From: Chitinophagaceae bacterium
Lineage (GTDB): Bacteria; Bacteroidota; Bacteroidia; Chitinophagales; Chitinophagaceae
Assembly (NCBI GenBank): GCA_027486835.1
Contig: JAIXOJ010000001.1
Span: 1 to 42,741 of the forward strand
Direction: 5' to 3'
Length of the DNA: 42,741 nt
The stretch's first letter is position 1. Every line of letters starts with the position of its first letter. The position numbers and the translations under genes are program-made. The notes under the pieces are model-generated. The model was not told the DNA's origin. It did no database searches and saw nothing but the letters and a program-made list of their open reading frames with translations. This document shows positions 1 to 8,695 of this stretch, in pieces.

Positions 1-240
1 CTATCTTAGAAAGCTAAGAGGCATACTTCAGTTTTGAAGTGCCTATCTTAGAAAGCTAAGAGGCATACTTCAGTTTTGAAGTGCCTATCTTAGAAAGCTA
101 AGAGGCATACTTTAGTTTTGAAGTGCCTATCTTAGAAAGCTAAGAGGCATACTTCAGTTTTGAAGTGCCTATCTTAGGAAGATAAGAGGCATACTTTAGT
201 TTTGAGGTGCCTATCTTAGAAAAATAAGAGGCATACATCC
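1..240. repeat. Tandem array of 42-bp hairpin repeats
   Basis: Five full copies of a 42-bp unit start at 1, 43, 85, 127 and 169, and a partial sixth starts at 211. There are no spacers. Each unit carries a short inverted repeat (CTTAG / CTAAG) and a longer hairpin in which AGGC-AT-ACTTCA pairs with TGAAGT-GCCT around a GTTT loop. Copies differ by a few substitutions, mostly C to T in one arm, which often leave a G-U pair. The array probably continues left of the window, because copy 1 begins at base 1. Fragments of the unit (GGCATACATCC) recur at about 230 and 302. The absence of spacers rules out a CRISPR array. Confidence 0.9.
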
Positions 241-461
241 AATTATTTAATTGATAGCTATGCAAAATCAAGAATAAGTCATTTTTTCATGTCAATATTT
301 CAGGCATACATCCTTAACTCAAAAAAGTACCCTGAAAATTAGTATTTTGATATCTACAACCTGAAAAATTGGCAGCAATCGTTTGCATTGGCATACAATT
401 TGGATTTTACCCCGTCAAATCATCCACTTAATTTTTTTATTTACAACTAAAATTTATTCTT

Positions 462-1430
462 ATGCCTACTGCTGAGAACTTATTTAAAAACTTTTTTAAA
501 AGCTCATTAATTATTGCTGCCCGCCTTTATGCGTTTGCACAAAACACCCTTAACAACCTCATTATTGCTAATGGAAGCGGTGTATATAATGACATCATTA
601 AGGAACTAACCGATGCAAATACATTATTAGGCACAGACCTTGGATTGGTGGACACCAATGAAGCCGTTAAAAGAGGGGCTACATTAACAAATGACCAAGT
701 TTTGAAAAAATTTTCTACTATAATGTCCGAGGAGAAACCCTTTATAGCCCGTGCATTAGGCGGAGAAGAAGATCCCAGATTTATTGAGTTTTATCCTAAT
801 GGTTTAGAAGACTATACTAACCCCACAAAAACAGATATGCCAGTATTAACCAACCGTATCAATACTGCTGCTATAAAGTATGAAAAAGAATTAGGCATAT
901 CCCTTTTTGACAAATTGGTTGTTCTTGAAAGCCAATGGACCCAGTCTAGGGATGTACAAGAAAAGAAGAAAGGCTCGGTGGCCGATGCCAAGAAGGTGAG
1001 AGATTTACACATAACCGATGTACAATTGGTACTTACCAAGACGGTGCATGTTGTGGCTGCACAAGCCCCTGGCGATGTGGCACATGGAGCCGCCATTTTC
1101 GATTTTTCATTGCTGTACCCTCGGGCTAATCAAAAGCACACTTTGCTGGAAGGGCAATTAGACTTTGGTGATAAAAAGATGATTAGTAATCGTTTGTTTG
1201 CCGACAATGTAGAAATTGTGGCCACCAACGAAAGCGATAACTCCGAATTTGTAATTTACCTATCTGCTACACCTAACGGCGACCCTACAGCCAAGGCCGT
1301 TACCGTACCTTTTGATCAAACCATCCTCATAAACCCTGCTACCCTGGGCGACCCTAAACACCCTTTCTTAATCATAAAAAATACCAGCGCAGTAAACCCC
1401 TCTAAATATAAAATTGAAATCATTGGTTAA
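462..1430 (+). CDS. Unrecognised 322-aa protein, helical N-part and beta-rich C-part
   Basis: I do not recognise this family. No cleavable signal peptide is evident, although residues 8-35 contain an amphipathic to hydrophobic stretch (LFKNFFKSSLIIAARLYAF). Residues 1-200 look mainly helical. From about 215 the chain is rich in alternating hydrophobic residues, suggesting a beta-sandwich (FDFSLLYPRANQ, EFVIYLSATPNG, FLIIKNTSAVNP). The ATG at 462 is the first in frame and no Shine-Dalgarno is visible, as usual in Bacteroidota. It is a single gene between a hairpin-repeat array and a strong terminator. Full-length continuity and ordinary codon use suggest a real gene. The function is unknown. 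Confidence 0.75.
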   Translation: MPTAENLFKNFFKSSLIIAARLYAFAQNTLNNLIIANGSGVYNDIIKELTDANTLLGTDLGLVDTNEAVKRGATLTNDQVLKKFSTIMSEEKPFIARALGGEEDPRFIEFYPNGLEDYTNPTKTDMPVLTNRINTAAIKYEKELGISLFDKLVVLESQWTQSRDVQEKKKGSVADAKKVRDLHITDVQLVLTKTVHVVAAQAPGDVAHGAAIFDFSLLYPRANQKHTLLEGQLDFGDKKMISNRLFADNVEIVATNESDNSEFVIYLSATPNGDPTAKAVTVPFDQTILINPATLGDPKHPFLIIKNTSAVNPSKYKIEIIG

Positions 1431-1460
1431 TAATAGATTAAAACCATTGCTTTCAGTTAT

Positions 1461-1491
1461 AAAGGACAGGCATTCCACCTGTCCTTTTTTT
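1461..1491 (+). terminator. Rho-independent terminator after the 322-aa gene
   Basis: A 10-bp perfect stem, AAAGGACAGG (1461-1470) with CCTGTCCTTT (1478-1487), has a 7-nt loop and runs into a T tract. It lies 31 nt after the stop codon. Confidence 0.9.
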
Positions 1492-1701
1492 GTGCCATTA
1501 CCCTTGGAAAAAAACATTTTAAACTGTTGCCCCGTATGCACGAATTGCGACTGACATTAGCCAAAAACTACTTATTCGTTCGCGGTACTTATTAGCTTGC
1601 TTTTGCTTTATTGGCAACCCCTATGCTTTTGTTACCACAGCTACTTACTCCATGAATATTTACAATTATTTGCCAACATCAAACAGTTTCACTTATTTTG
1701 A

Positions 1702-3162
1702 ATGCTTATGAGAAGCATCTTTTCTTTGTTACTTGTAGTACCCGTTACTTTTTCGGTGGCACAAAGCAATCAGTCTGCCTGGGATTTAAAGCAATGTGTT
1801 GATTATGCTACCAAAAACAATATTTCCGTAAAGCAAGCGGATGTGCAGGCTAGAATTGCGGCCTTGCAGTTGAAGCAAGCGCAACTGGCCCCCTATCCTA
1901 ACGCTACTTTTTCTTCTGGTTTGGGTACGCAGTTTGGTCGTTCTATTGACCGGACAACGAATATTTATAGCAACACACAGAGTTTGTACCAAAACATACA
2001 GTTGCAATCGGGTGTGCAGGTGTACAACTATAATCGGCTAAAAAACAATATTGCCTTCGCTCAGTTTAGCGCACAGGCGGCTTTGATGGATGTGGAAAAA
2101 GCAGCTAATGACGCTGCATTGAGTGTGTGCACTTATTACCTACAAGTAGTTGCCTCTAAAGAACAGGTTAAAATAACGCAAGTGCAAATAGCCCAAACGC
2201 AAAGCCAGATGGGCATTACCAAAAAGCGGGTGGATGCGGGTGTGTTGCCCGAGCTTAACTTGGTGGAACTAGAAGCACAATTGGCCAACGACAGCAGTAA
2301 TTATATTTCTGCCCAAACCACTTTTCAGCAAAATGTATTGTCGCTAAAGGCTGTTTTAAACTTGGATGCCGCCACCCCTTTTGAGGTGTTGATACCCGAT
2401 GTAGATAAAATACCTTTACAATCACTCTCTGATTTGCAGCCAGAATCGGTTTTCCAACTTGCCATTAACAACCAACCCTTGCAAAAAGCCAATGGGTTTA
2501 GGATTAAAGCCGCAGAGAAAAATATTTTATCTAACAAAGCCCAGCTTTATCCTACACTAAGCCTCGGCGTAAACCTCGCTTCCAATTTTTACAATTCTTT
2601 TAAAAAAGTAGATGGCTATAGCCTAAATGGTTACAGTCCGAATGGCGATCAAGTGGATGTGGGCGGAAACAGCTACTACGTTAATTCGCCCAATGTGTCT
2701 ATCCAGCAATCGAAAAGAAGTTTTGGGCAGTTGTGGGATGGCTATGGTAAGCAGCTTGACAACAATTTTGGTCAAACAGTGGGGTTCAACCTAAGTGTGC
2801 CCATCTTTAATAATGGACAGTTTAGAATTGCCTATGAACAATCGAAACTCAATTATCAATCGCAATTGCTTAACAAAGAATCGGCAGATAATACCTTAAA
2901 ACAAAATATTTACACGGCTTATACTAACGCTGTAGCTGCCTTGCAAAAGTTTAACGCGGGCAAAAAGAGTGTGGAAAGCAACCAAAAAGCATTTGACTTT
3001 GCTACCAAACGTTACGAAGTGGGATTGCTTAGCACCTTAGATTTAATCACCAACCAAAACAACTTGCTCCGTGCAAGGCTGCAACAGGTAAGCAGTGAGT
3101 ACGATTATATTTTTAAAATGAAATTGCTAGAATTTTATAAAGGCCAAGGATTAAAATTGTAA
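1702..3162 (+). CDS. TolC-family outer membrane efflux protein
   Basis: This is an outer-membrane channel subunit of a tripartite efflux or secretion machine. A signal peptide ends near residue 20 (FSVAQS). Two outer-membrane efflux repeats follow at about 25-235 and 255-480, with long Ala/Gln-rich helices typical of the periplasmic tunnel (ARIAALQLKQAQLAPYPN; KRYEVGLLSTLDLITNQNNL). The 486-aa length is normal for the family. A second ATG two codons downstream (1708) is an equally good start. The adaptor gene follows after 55 nt, so the two are probably co-transcribed. No energised pump gene is adjacent, so the transported substrate cannot be inferred. Confidence 0.92.
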   Translation: MLMRSIFSLLLVVPVTFSVAQSNQSAWDLKQCVDYATKNNISVKQADVQARIAALQLKQAQLAPYPNATFSSGLGTQFGRSIDRTTNIYSNTQSLYQNIQLQSGVQVYNYNRLKNNIAFAQFSAQAALMDVEKAANDAALSVCTYYLQVVASKEQVKITQVQIAQTQSQMGITKKRVDAGVLPELNLVELEAQLANDSSNYISAQTTFQQNVLSLKAVLNLDAATPFEVLIPDVDKIPLQSLSDLQPESVFQLAINNQPLQKANGFRIKAAEKNILSNKAQLYPTLSLGVNLASNFYNSFKKVDGYSLNGYSPNGDQVDVGGNSYYVNSPNVSIQQSKRSFGQLWDGYGKQLDNNFGQTVGFNLSVPIFNNGQFRIAYEQSKLNYQSQLLNKESADNTLKQNIYTAYTNAVAALQKFNAGKKSVESNQKAFDFATKRYEVGLLSTLDLITNQNNLLRARLQQVSSEYDYIFKMKLLEFYKGQGLKL

Positions 3163-3217
3163 GGGGCGCATAAAAGGATTTTCCCATTAACCCCACAACC
3201 ATTCACAACTCACTACT

Positions 3218-4594
3218 ATGAATAAAAAATTTATTTGGATAACAGCAAGTGTTGTAATAATAACTGGTGCTTTGTTTGGATTAAAAAAAGCTGGCATCAT
3301 CGGCAAGGAAGAAGGCACACCAGTGGCCACTGAAAAAGCCATCTACCGTACTATAACCGAAACGGTGAATGCCAGCGGAAAAGTGTATCCGGAGGTAGAA
3401 GTTAAAATAAGCCCAGACATAAGCGGTGAAGTGGTGGAACTCTACGTGAACGAGGGCGATACGGTAAAAGCTGGTAAGGTATTGGCCAAAATTTATGCGG
3501 ACATCTACGCCACACAGCGCGACCAGGTTTCTGCGGGATTGGCGCAAGCCCAAGCGCAATTAAGCAATTCGGCAGCAAGCCTTGTGGGCTTGAAAGCAAC
3601 CCTAGACCAAGCGAAAGCGGCTTATGAAAGGCAGCAAAAACTATTTAAAGACAAAGTAATTTCCTCCTCAGAATTTGAAACTGCTCAACAGGCTTTTCTA
3701 GCTGCACAAGCCAATTACAATGCGGCTAAAGAAGGATTGAAAAGTGGCGAAGCGAATATTTTGGGCAACAAGGCTCAGTTGTCAAAGGCAGAAAAAGACA
3801 TCAGTCGTACGGTTATCACTGCACCGATGGATGGTGTTATCAGCCTGTTGGCAATTAAAAAAGGAGAGCGTGTAGCAGGAAACAGCTTTAATGTGGGTAC
3901 CGAAATGATGCGTATTGCAGATTTAAGTAGCATTGAAGTGCGGGTAGATGTGGGAGAAAATGATATACCCAAGGTAAAAATTGGCGACTCTGCCCTTGTG
4001 GAAGTAGATGCTTATTCGGGCAGAAAATTTAAGGGGATTGTTTATAAAATTGCTAACCCCACCACTTCTTCAAATGCCTCTTCTTCTACCGATGTAACTG
4101 AATACAAAGTACACATCCGTTTATTAAGGTCTTCCTATTCTGATTTAATCATTCCTGGAAAAAGTTTTCCATTCCGGCCCAACATGAGCGCAAGTGCAGA
4201 CATTCAAACCAGAACAAAAACAAATGTGCTGTCTGTGCCCCTAAACGCCGTTACCACCAGAAGTAATAAAGCAGAAAAAGAAAAAGACAAGGATAAAAAA
4301 AGCGATAAAAAGGAAGAGGAGGATAATGGCGAAAGCAGCAAAGACGAAAAAGCATCGCAACCTGATGATTTTTCCGAAGTGGTGTTTTTGGTTGATAAAA
4401 CAGGTATGCTGAAACAGTTAAAAGTAAAAACGGGCATCCAGGATATCAACAATATTGAGGTTACGGAGGGTCTTAAAAAGGATGATGAAGTGGTGGTAGC
4501 CCCTTACAACCTCATTAGCAAAACCTTAAAAGAAGGGGATAAGGTGAAAGTAGTGGCTAAAGACAAACTCTTTGAAGACGATAAGAAGAAATAA
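3218..4594 (+). CDS. Efflux periplasmic adaptor (membrane-fusion protein, MacA/HlyD-like)
   Basis: This protein links an inner-membrane pump to a TolC channel. Residues 5-25 form an N-terminal membrane anchor. The lipoyl-like half motif lies at 52-92 (SGKVYPEVEVKISPDISGEV). A coiled-coil hairpin rich in Ala/Gln occupies about 97-190, and the second lipoyl half with beta-barrel covers 195-340 (TAPMDGVISLLAIKKGERV). Residues 351-384 are an unusual low-complexity Lys/Glu/Asp insert in the membrane-proximal region, and the domain resumes at 387. The arrangement with the upstream channel resembles macA operons, but no macB follows; a terminator lies 31 nt after the stop. The partner pump must be elsewhere, or this adaptor is shared. 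Confidence 0.92.
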   Translation: MNKKFIWITASVVIITGALFGLKKAGIIGKEEGTPVATEKAIYRTITETVNASGKVYPEVEVKISPDISGEVVELYVNEGDTVKAGKVLAKIYADIYATQRDQVSAGLAQAQAQLSNSAASLVGLKATLDQAKAAYERQQKLFKDKVISSSEFETAQQAFLAAQANYNAAKEGLKSGEANILGNKAQLSKAEKDISRTVITAPMDGVISLLAIKKGERVAGNSFNVGTEMMRIADLSSIEVRVDVGENDIPKVKIGDSALVEVDAYSGRKFKGIVYKIANPTTSSNASSSTDVTEYKVHIRLLRSSYSDLIIPGKSFPFRPNMSASADIQTRTKTNVLSVPLNAVTTRSNKAEKEKDKDKKSDKKEEEDNGESSKDEKASQPDDFSEVVFLVDKTGMLKQLKVKTGIQDINNIEVTEGLKKDDEVVVAPYNLISKTLKEGDKVKVVAKDKLFEDDKKK

Positions 4595-4624
4595 AAAAAG
4601 CTAGTTCTAAATAAAAAAAGCAAT

Positions 4625-4660
4625 AAAAAACAGCGCGATTTGCGCTGTTTTTTATTTTTT
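4625..4660 (+). terminator. Terminator of the tolC-adaptor operon
   Basis: A 12-bp perfect stem (AAAAAACAGCGC, 4625-4636, with GCGCTGTTTTTT, 4642-4653) has a 5-nt loop and a T-rich tail. It closes the two-gene operon. The 282 bp from here to gpsA hold nothing else that I can support. Confidence 0.9.
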
Positions 4661-4942
4661 CGAACGCTAAGGTTGTATCCATAGACATCTAGCATTACTA
4701 CCTCATCCAAACTAATAAGGTAGTTTCTAAATGAGATAAGTAGAGCGTTTCAATCCTATTTAACCTTTAGAATGCAGAAGTCTGATTTTCTATAAGGATA
4801 TAATTGTTAAACACAACAACTTCATATCTACCCGATTTTTCGCGTATCCATCTTTCCTGTAGAATTATATCATTAAGATACTGGGTCAAATAATTCAATT
4901 TGCGCCCCGCCAAGAAAACTAAAAACTAAAAACTCTCGTGCA

Positions 4943-5953
4943 ATGCAATTTGGAATCATAGGAAGTGGAAGCTGGGCAACCGCATTGGCCAAAATACTAA
5001 CGGATAATGGCAATACCATTTATTGGTGGATAAGAAACAAAGACACCATGTCCACTATTAAAAAGCGGAGGCATAATCCACATTATCTAGGGGCGGCGTA
5101 TTTTAATACCAATCAATTGATACTCACTTGCCAAGTGGAGGAAGTAATCAAACATTCGGATGTACTCATTATTGCTGTGCCATCGGCTTATGCGATTGAT
5201 GCACTAGAAAATCTACCCAAAGATGTTTTTAAAGGAAAGAAAATTGTGTCGGCCATCAAGGGCATACTTCCATCGACCAACCAGTTGCTCAATACCTATT
5301 TGTCTAAGCAATTCCATGTTTCTATTGCTGATTATTACTCGGTTCTTGGTCCCTGCCATGCCGAAGAGGTGGCCGCAGAAAAACTGTCTTACCTCACGTT
5401 TTCAGGAATAAATGAAACATTGGCAGCCAATATTGCCAGTTATTTCAAAACAGACTACATCAATACAAAGGTTAATCACGACATATTGGGCGTTCAATAT
5501 GCCGCGGTATTAAAAAACATTTACGCACTAGGTGCAGGTATTGCACATGGTTTGGAGTATGGCGATAACTTTTTGAGCGTGTACATAGCCAACTGTGCCA
5601 ACGAAATGACAAGTTTCTGCAAAAAATTGGTGTGGGATAAAGAATCACTAGAAGAACAAAGAAGTATCAATTATTCCTCTTCCGTTTACCTCGGCGACCT
5701 TTTAGTTACTTGTTATTCCTTGTACAGCAGAAACAGAACGTTTGGCAACATGATAGGGAAGGGCTACAGCGTAAAAGCGGCACAGCTAGAACTAAACATG
5801 GTGGCCGAAGGATACAATGCAAGTAAATGTATATTCCATACGAATCAAACCTTAGACGCAAACATCCCCATTGCAACCACCATTTATAAAATCCTTTGGC
5901 ATCAATTGCCAGCCCAAGAAGGTTTTAAGCAAATTGAAGAAACTTTGTACTAA
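4943..5953 (+). CDS. gpsA: NAD(P)+-dependent glycerol-3-phosphate dehydrogenase
   Basis: The enzyme reduces dihydroxyacetone phosphate to sn-glycerol 3-phosphate, supplying the backbone for phospholipids; it is cytoplasmic. The Rossmann motif GSGSWATALA begins at residue 7. Further family signatures are NPHYLG (55-60), VPSAYA (about 89-94), KGILP, GPCHAEEVA (146-154) and the catalytic Lys/Asn in LKNIYALGAGIAHGLEYGDN (K201, N202). The C-terminal helical domain contains YLGDLLVTCYS and SRNRTFG. The 336-aa length is normal. The family usually reads GPSFAKE where this protein reads GPCHAEE, which looks like a lineage variant. It appears to be a single-gene unit. Confidence 0.95.
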   Translation: MQFGIIGSGSWATALAKILTDNGNTIYWWIRNKDTMSTIKKRRHNPHYLGAAYFNTNQLILTCQVEEVIKHSDVLIIAVPSAYAIDALENLPKDVFKGKKIVSAIKGILPSTNQLLNTYLSKQFHVSIADYYSVLGPCHAEEVAAEKLSYLTFSGINETLAANIASYFKTDYINTKVNHDILGVQYAAVLKNIYALGAGIAHGLEYGDNFLSVYIANCANEMTSFCKKLVWDKESLEEQRSINYSSSVYLGDLLVTCYSLYSRNRTFGNMIGKGYSVKAAQLELNMVAEGYNASKCIFHTNQTLDANIPIATTIYKILWHQLPAQEGFKQIEETLY

Positions 5954-6106
5954 TGAGAAGGACAGTGTACTAGCCATTATCGGTTTTTATAGCTCCTTTT
6001 TGGCTATTTCGGTGAATTGTCTTGTTATTAAATCATTACCATTAATTAAATGCCAAGCACTATAGTGCAGCTTCTATACATTCGCCACGATTAATTAACT
6101 TAATTT

Positions 6107-8659
6107 ATGAGGAAACTGATGTGTTTGCTATTCATGTCTGGTGCAATTCACGTTGCATTTGGACAGGTAGCAAAGAAAAGCTTGAAGGATACTATTCCTT
6201 TGGGCATTGATAGTTCGTTAACTGAAGAACTAAAATCCAATCTTGCCGAAAATATCCCTGTTATATCATTGGATGAAGACGATATTAGTGATGGAAGTAC
6301 ACAAAATATTTCCTCTACCCTTGGTGCTGGTCGTGACCCATTTTTTTCTGTGGTTAACTTTAATTTCAATGCAGTACGATTTAGAGTTAGGGGCTATGAT
6401 GGGGACAATTTCGGAACCTATATAAATGGTATCCCAATGGAAAACTTAGACAATGGGTTTACACCCTTTGGACTTTGGGGTGGTTTAAATGATGTGATGC
6501 GTCGCCGAAATTTATCCATTGGTTTAAGGCACAATACTTTTTCTTTTGGCGATATCGGTAGTAATATTAGTATAGACACTAGGGCAAGCAAACAAAGAAA
6601 GCAAACACAACTAGGGTATGCTTTTTCAAACCGTACCTACACCCACCGTTGGGCCGCCTCTTACAGTACAGGCTTAAACAGTAAAGGATGGGCATTCACC
6701 GTAAGCGGAAGCAGGCGTTGGGCAGATGAAGGATATACGCCTGGTACCTATTACAACGGTTGGAGTTATTTCTTAGGAATTGACAAACAGATTAGCCCTA
6801 ATTCCTTATTATCATTAGTTATTTTTAACGCCCCCACTGAAAGTGGTAAACAAGGCGCAGTAGTAGATGAAGTAAGGAAAATTACTGGCGATAATTATTA
6901 TAATCCCAACTGGGGCTATCAAAATGGCAAAAAACGTAACGCCAACCTGGCAAAAACCAACCAACCTTATATTATTTTAACCCACGACCATCGGATTAAC
7001 AGTGTTTCCACATTGGTATCGGCAGTAGGGCTTTCTTTTGGAGAAAGGGGAGCTACAGGATTAGATTGGTTCAACTCAGCAGATCCGCGCCCAGATTATT
7101 ACCGCTATTTACCTAGCTATGCCTTAGACCCAAGTATTGCAGCAACTGTAAGCGAAACATTCAAGAATGACCCAAGCGTTAGCCAAATAAACTGGGCTGC
7201 TTTGTACAACGCAAATAGAAACAATGTTGAAACTAACTTTGGCTTCACGGGTCGTCGCTCTAGCTATGTACAGACCGAAAGGGTAACCAATACAAAACGA
7301 GTAACCTTTAATGTTACTTACAATACCCAATTCCATAAGTGGATAGATTACACAGCAGGTTTTAATGTACAAACTCAGTTGAACAATTACTATCAAAAAG
7401 TAATTGACCTGCTTGGAGGAGATTATATCATGAACTGGAATCAATTTGCTGAAAGAGATTTTGGCTCAGACGATATCGTAAGGCAGTATGATTTGGATAA
7501 TCCCAACAGGATTGTAAAAAAAGGGGACAGGTATGGTTATGACTACAACATCAATATTATCAAATCCTCAGTATGGAATCAAGCAGTTTTCAACTTCAGA
7601 AAATTAGAAGTATTTGTTGCTGGCGAAGCATCCCACACCGAATTTAAACGAATAGGAAATGTACGCAACGGCCTTTTCCCTACTAATTCTTACGGCCCTT
7701 CGGCAACTAACCAATTTAATAATCTTTCCCTCAAGGGCGGGCTTACTTACAAATTCAACAACCGCCATTACGTTTATGGCAATGCAGCCTATATCACTAG
7801 GCCGCCGATGTTTGACAATGTGTTTTTATCCGCCAGAACAAGAAATTCTCAACAGGCTAGCGTTACTAGCGAAACCATAAAAACAGTCGATGCTGGATAC
7901 ATGCTCAATACGCCCATACTTAAAATGAGGGTGAGTGGTTATTACACAGAGTTTAAAGACCAAATGGATGTGAAATCATTTTATGATGACCAATATCGAA
8001 ACTTTGTAAACTATGCACTTAGAAACATTAGTAAACTACATTTTGGTGGAGAGTTAGGGTTTGATGCTAAAGTAACCAGAGAAATCAGTATAGATGGTGC
8101 GGCTGCCATTGGTCGTTATTACTATAATAGCAGACAATTTGCAGTTACTACTTTAGATAATACGCAAGATTTACTTGGGAGAGACACCATTTATAACCAG
8201 AACTATCGAGTGGCAGGTACACCACAAGAGGCGTATTCTTTAGGTATAACTTATCGTTCTAGAAACTATTGGTCTGTAGGATTAACTGGTAATTATTTCG
8301 ATCAAATGTGGGTGGACATCAATCCCATCCGTCGTACTCGTGGTGCAGTAGATGGGCTAGATTATAAAGGAACTAATTGGAGCCAAATTCTTGATCAAGA
8401 GCAATTGGCAGCACAATACTCCATCGATTTTTTTGCACATTATTCATGGAAAGTACCCAGAACATTGGGTTTGAAGAAAAACACTTTTGTTGGTTTCAAT
8501 TTAGGGGTTAACAATATTTTGAACAACCAAAACATCAGAACGGGTGGGTTTGAACAGCTACGTTTTGACTTTGCTGGTAGAAACGCCAATAAATTTCCAT
8601 CAAAATATATTTACTCATACGGCACTACCTACTATTTAGGTATCTCCATTAGGTTCTAA
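6107..8659 (+). CDS. TonB-dependent outer membrane receptor
   Basis: This is an outer-membrane beta-barrel transporter driven by TonB. A signal peptide ends at about residue 19 (HVAFGQ). The plug domain lies at about 45-165 (RFRVRGYDGDNFGTYINGIP, then MENLDNGFTPFGLWGG). The barrel shows alternating aromatic strands to the C-terminus, which ends in Phe (YYLGISIRF), as expected for BamA recognition. The usual Bacteroidota N-terminal carboxypeptidase-like regulatory domain is absent, so the mature protein starts almost directly with the plug. The DUF5689 lipoprotein starts 36 nt downstream, an arrangement suggesting a receptor plus surface-lipoprotein pair. The substrate cannot be determined. 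Confidence 0.92.
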   Translation: MRKLMCLLFMSGAIHVAFGQVAKKSLKDTIPLGIDSSLTEELKSNLAENIPVISLDEDDISDGSTQNISSTLGAGRDPFFSVVNFNFNAVRFRVRGYDGDNFGTYINGIPMENLDNGFTPFGLWGGLNDVMRRRNLSIGLRHNTFSFGDIGSNISIDTRASKQRKQTQLGYAFSNRTYTHRWAASYSTGLNSKGWAFTVSGSRRWADEGYTPGTYYNGWSYFLGIDKQISPNSLLSLVIFNAPTESGKQGAVVDEVRKITGDNYYNPNWGYQNGKKRNANLAKTNQPYIILTHDHRINSVSTLVSAVGLSFGERGATGLDWFNSADPRPDYYRYLPSYALDPSIAATVSETFKNDPSVSQINWAALYNANRNNVETNFGFTGRRSSYVQTERVTNTKRVTFNVTYNTQFHKWIDYTAGFNVQTQLNNYYQKVIDLLGGDYIMNWNQFAERDFGSDDIVRQYDLDNPNRIVKKGDRYGYDYNINIIKSSVWNQAVFNFRKLEVFVAGEASHTEFKRIGNVRNGLFPTNSYGPSATNQFNNLSLKGGLTYKFNNRHYVYGNAAYITRPPMFDNVFLSARTRNSQQASVTSETIKTVDAGYMLNTPILKMRVSGYYTEFKDQMDVKSFYDDQYRNFVNYALRNISKLHFGGELGFDAKVTREISIDGAAAIGRYYYNSRQFAVTTLDNTQDLLGRDTIYNQNYRVAGTPQEAYSLGITYRSRNYWSVGLTGNYFDQMWVDINPIRRTRGAVDGLDYKGTNWSQILDQEQLAAQYSIDFFAHYSWKVPRTLGLKKNTFVGFNLGVNNILNNQNIRTGGFEQLRFDFAGRNANKFPSKYIYSYGTTYYLGISIRF

Positions 8660-8695
8660 CTACAATTAAATTTTTTATTTTTATAAAAATCGCTC

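Noticed and set aside
1-240. CRISPR array
   Set aside because: The 42-bp units are contiguous, with no variable spacers and no cas genes nearby.
5871-6065. Small rightward gene after gpsA
   Set aside because: Most of it overlaps gpsA in another frame; the remainder has no support.
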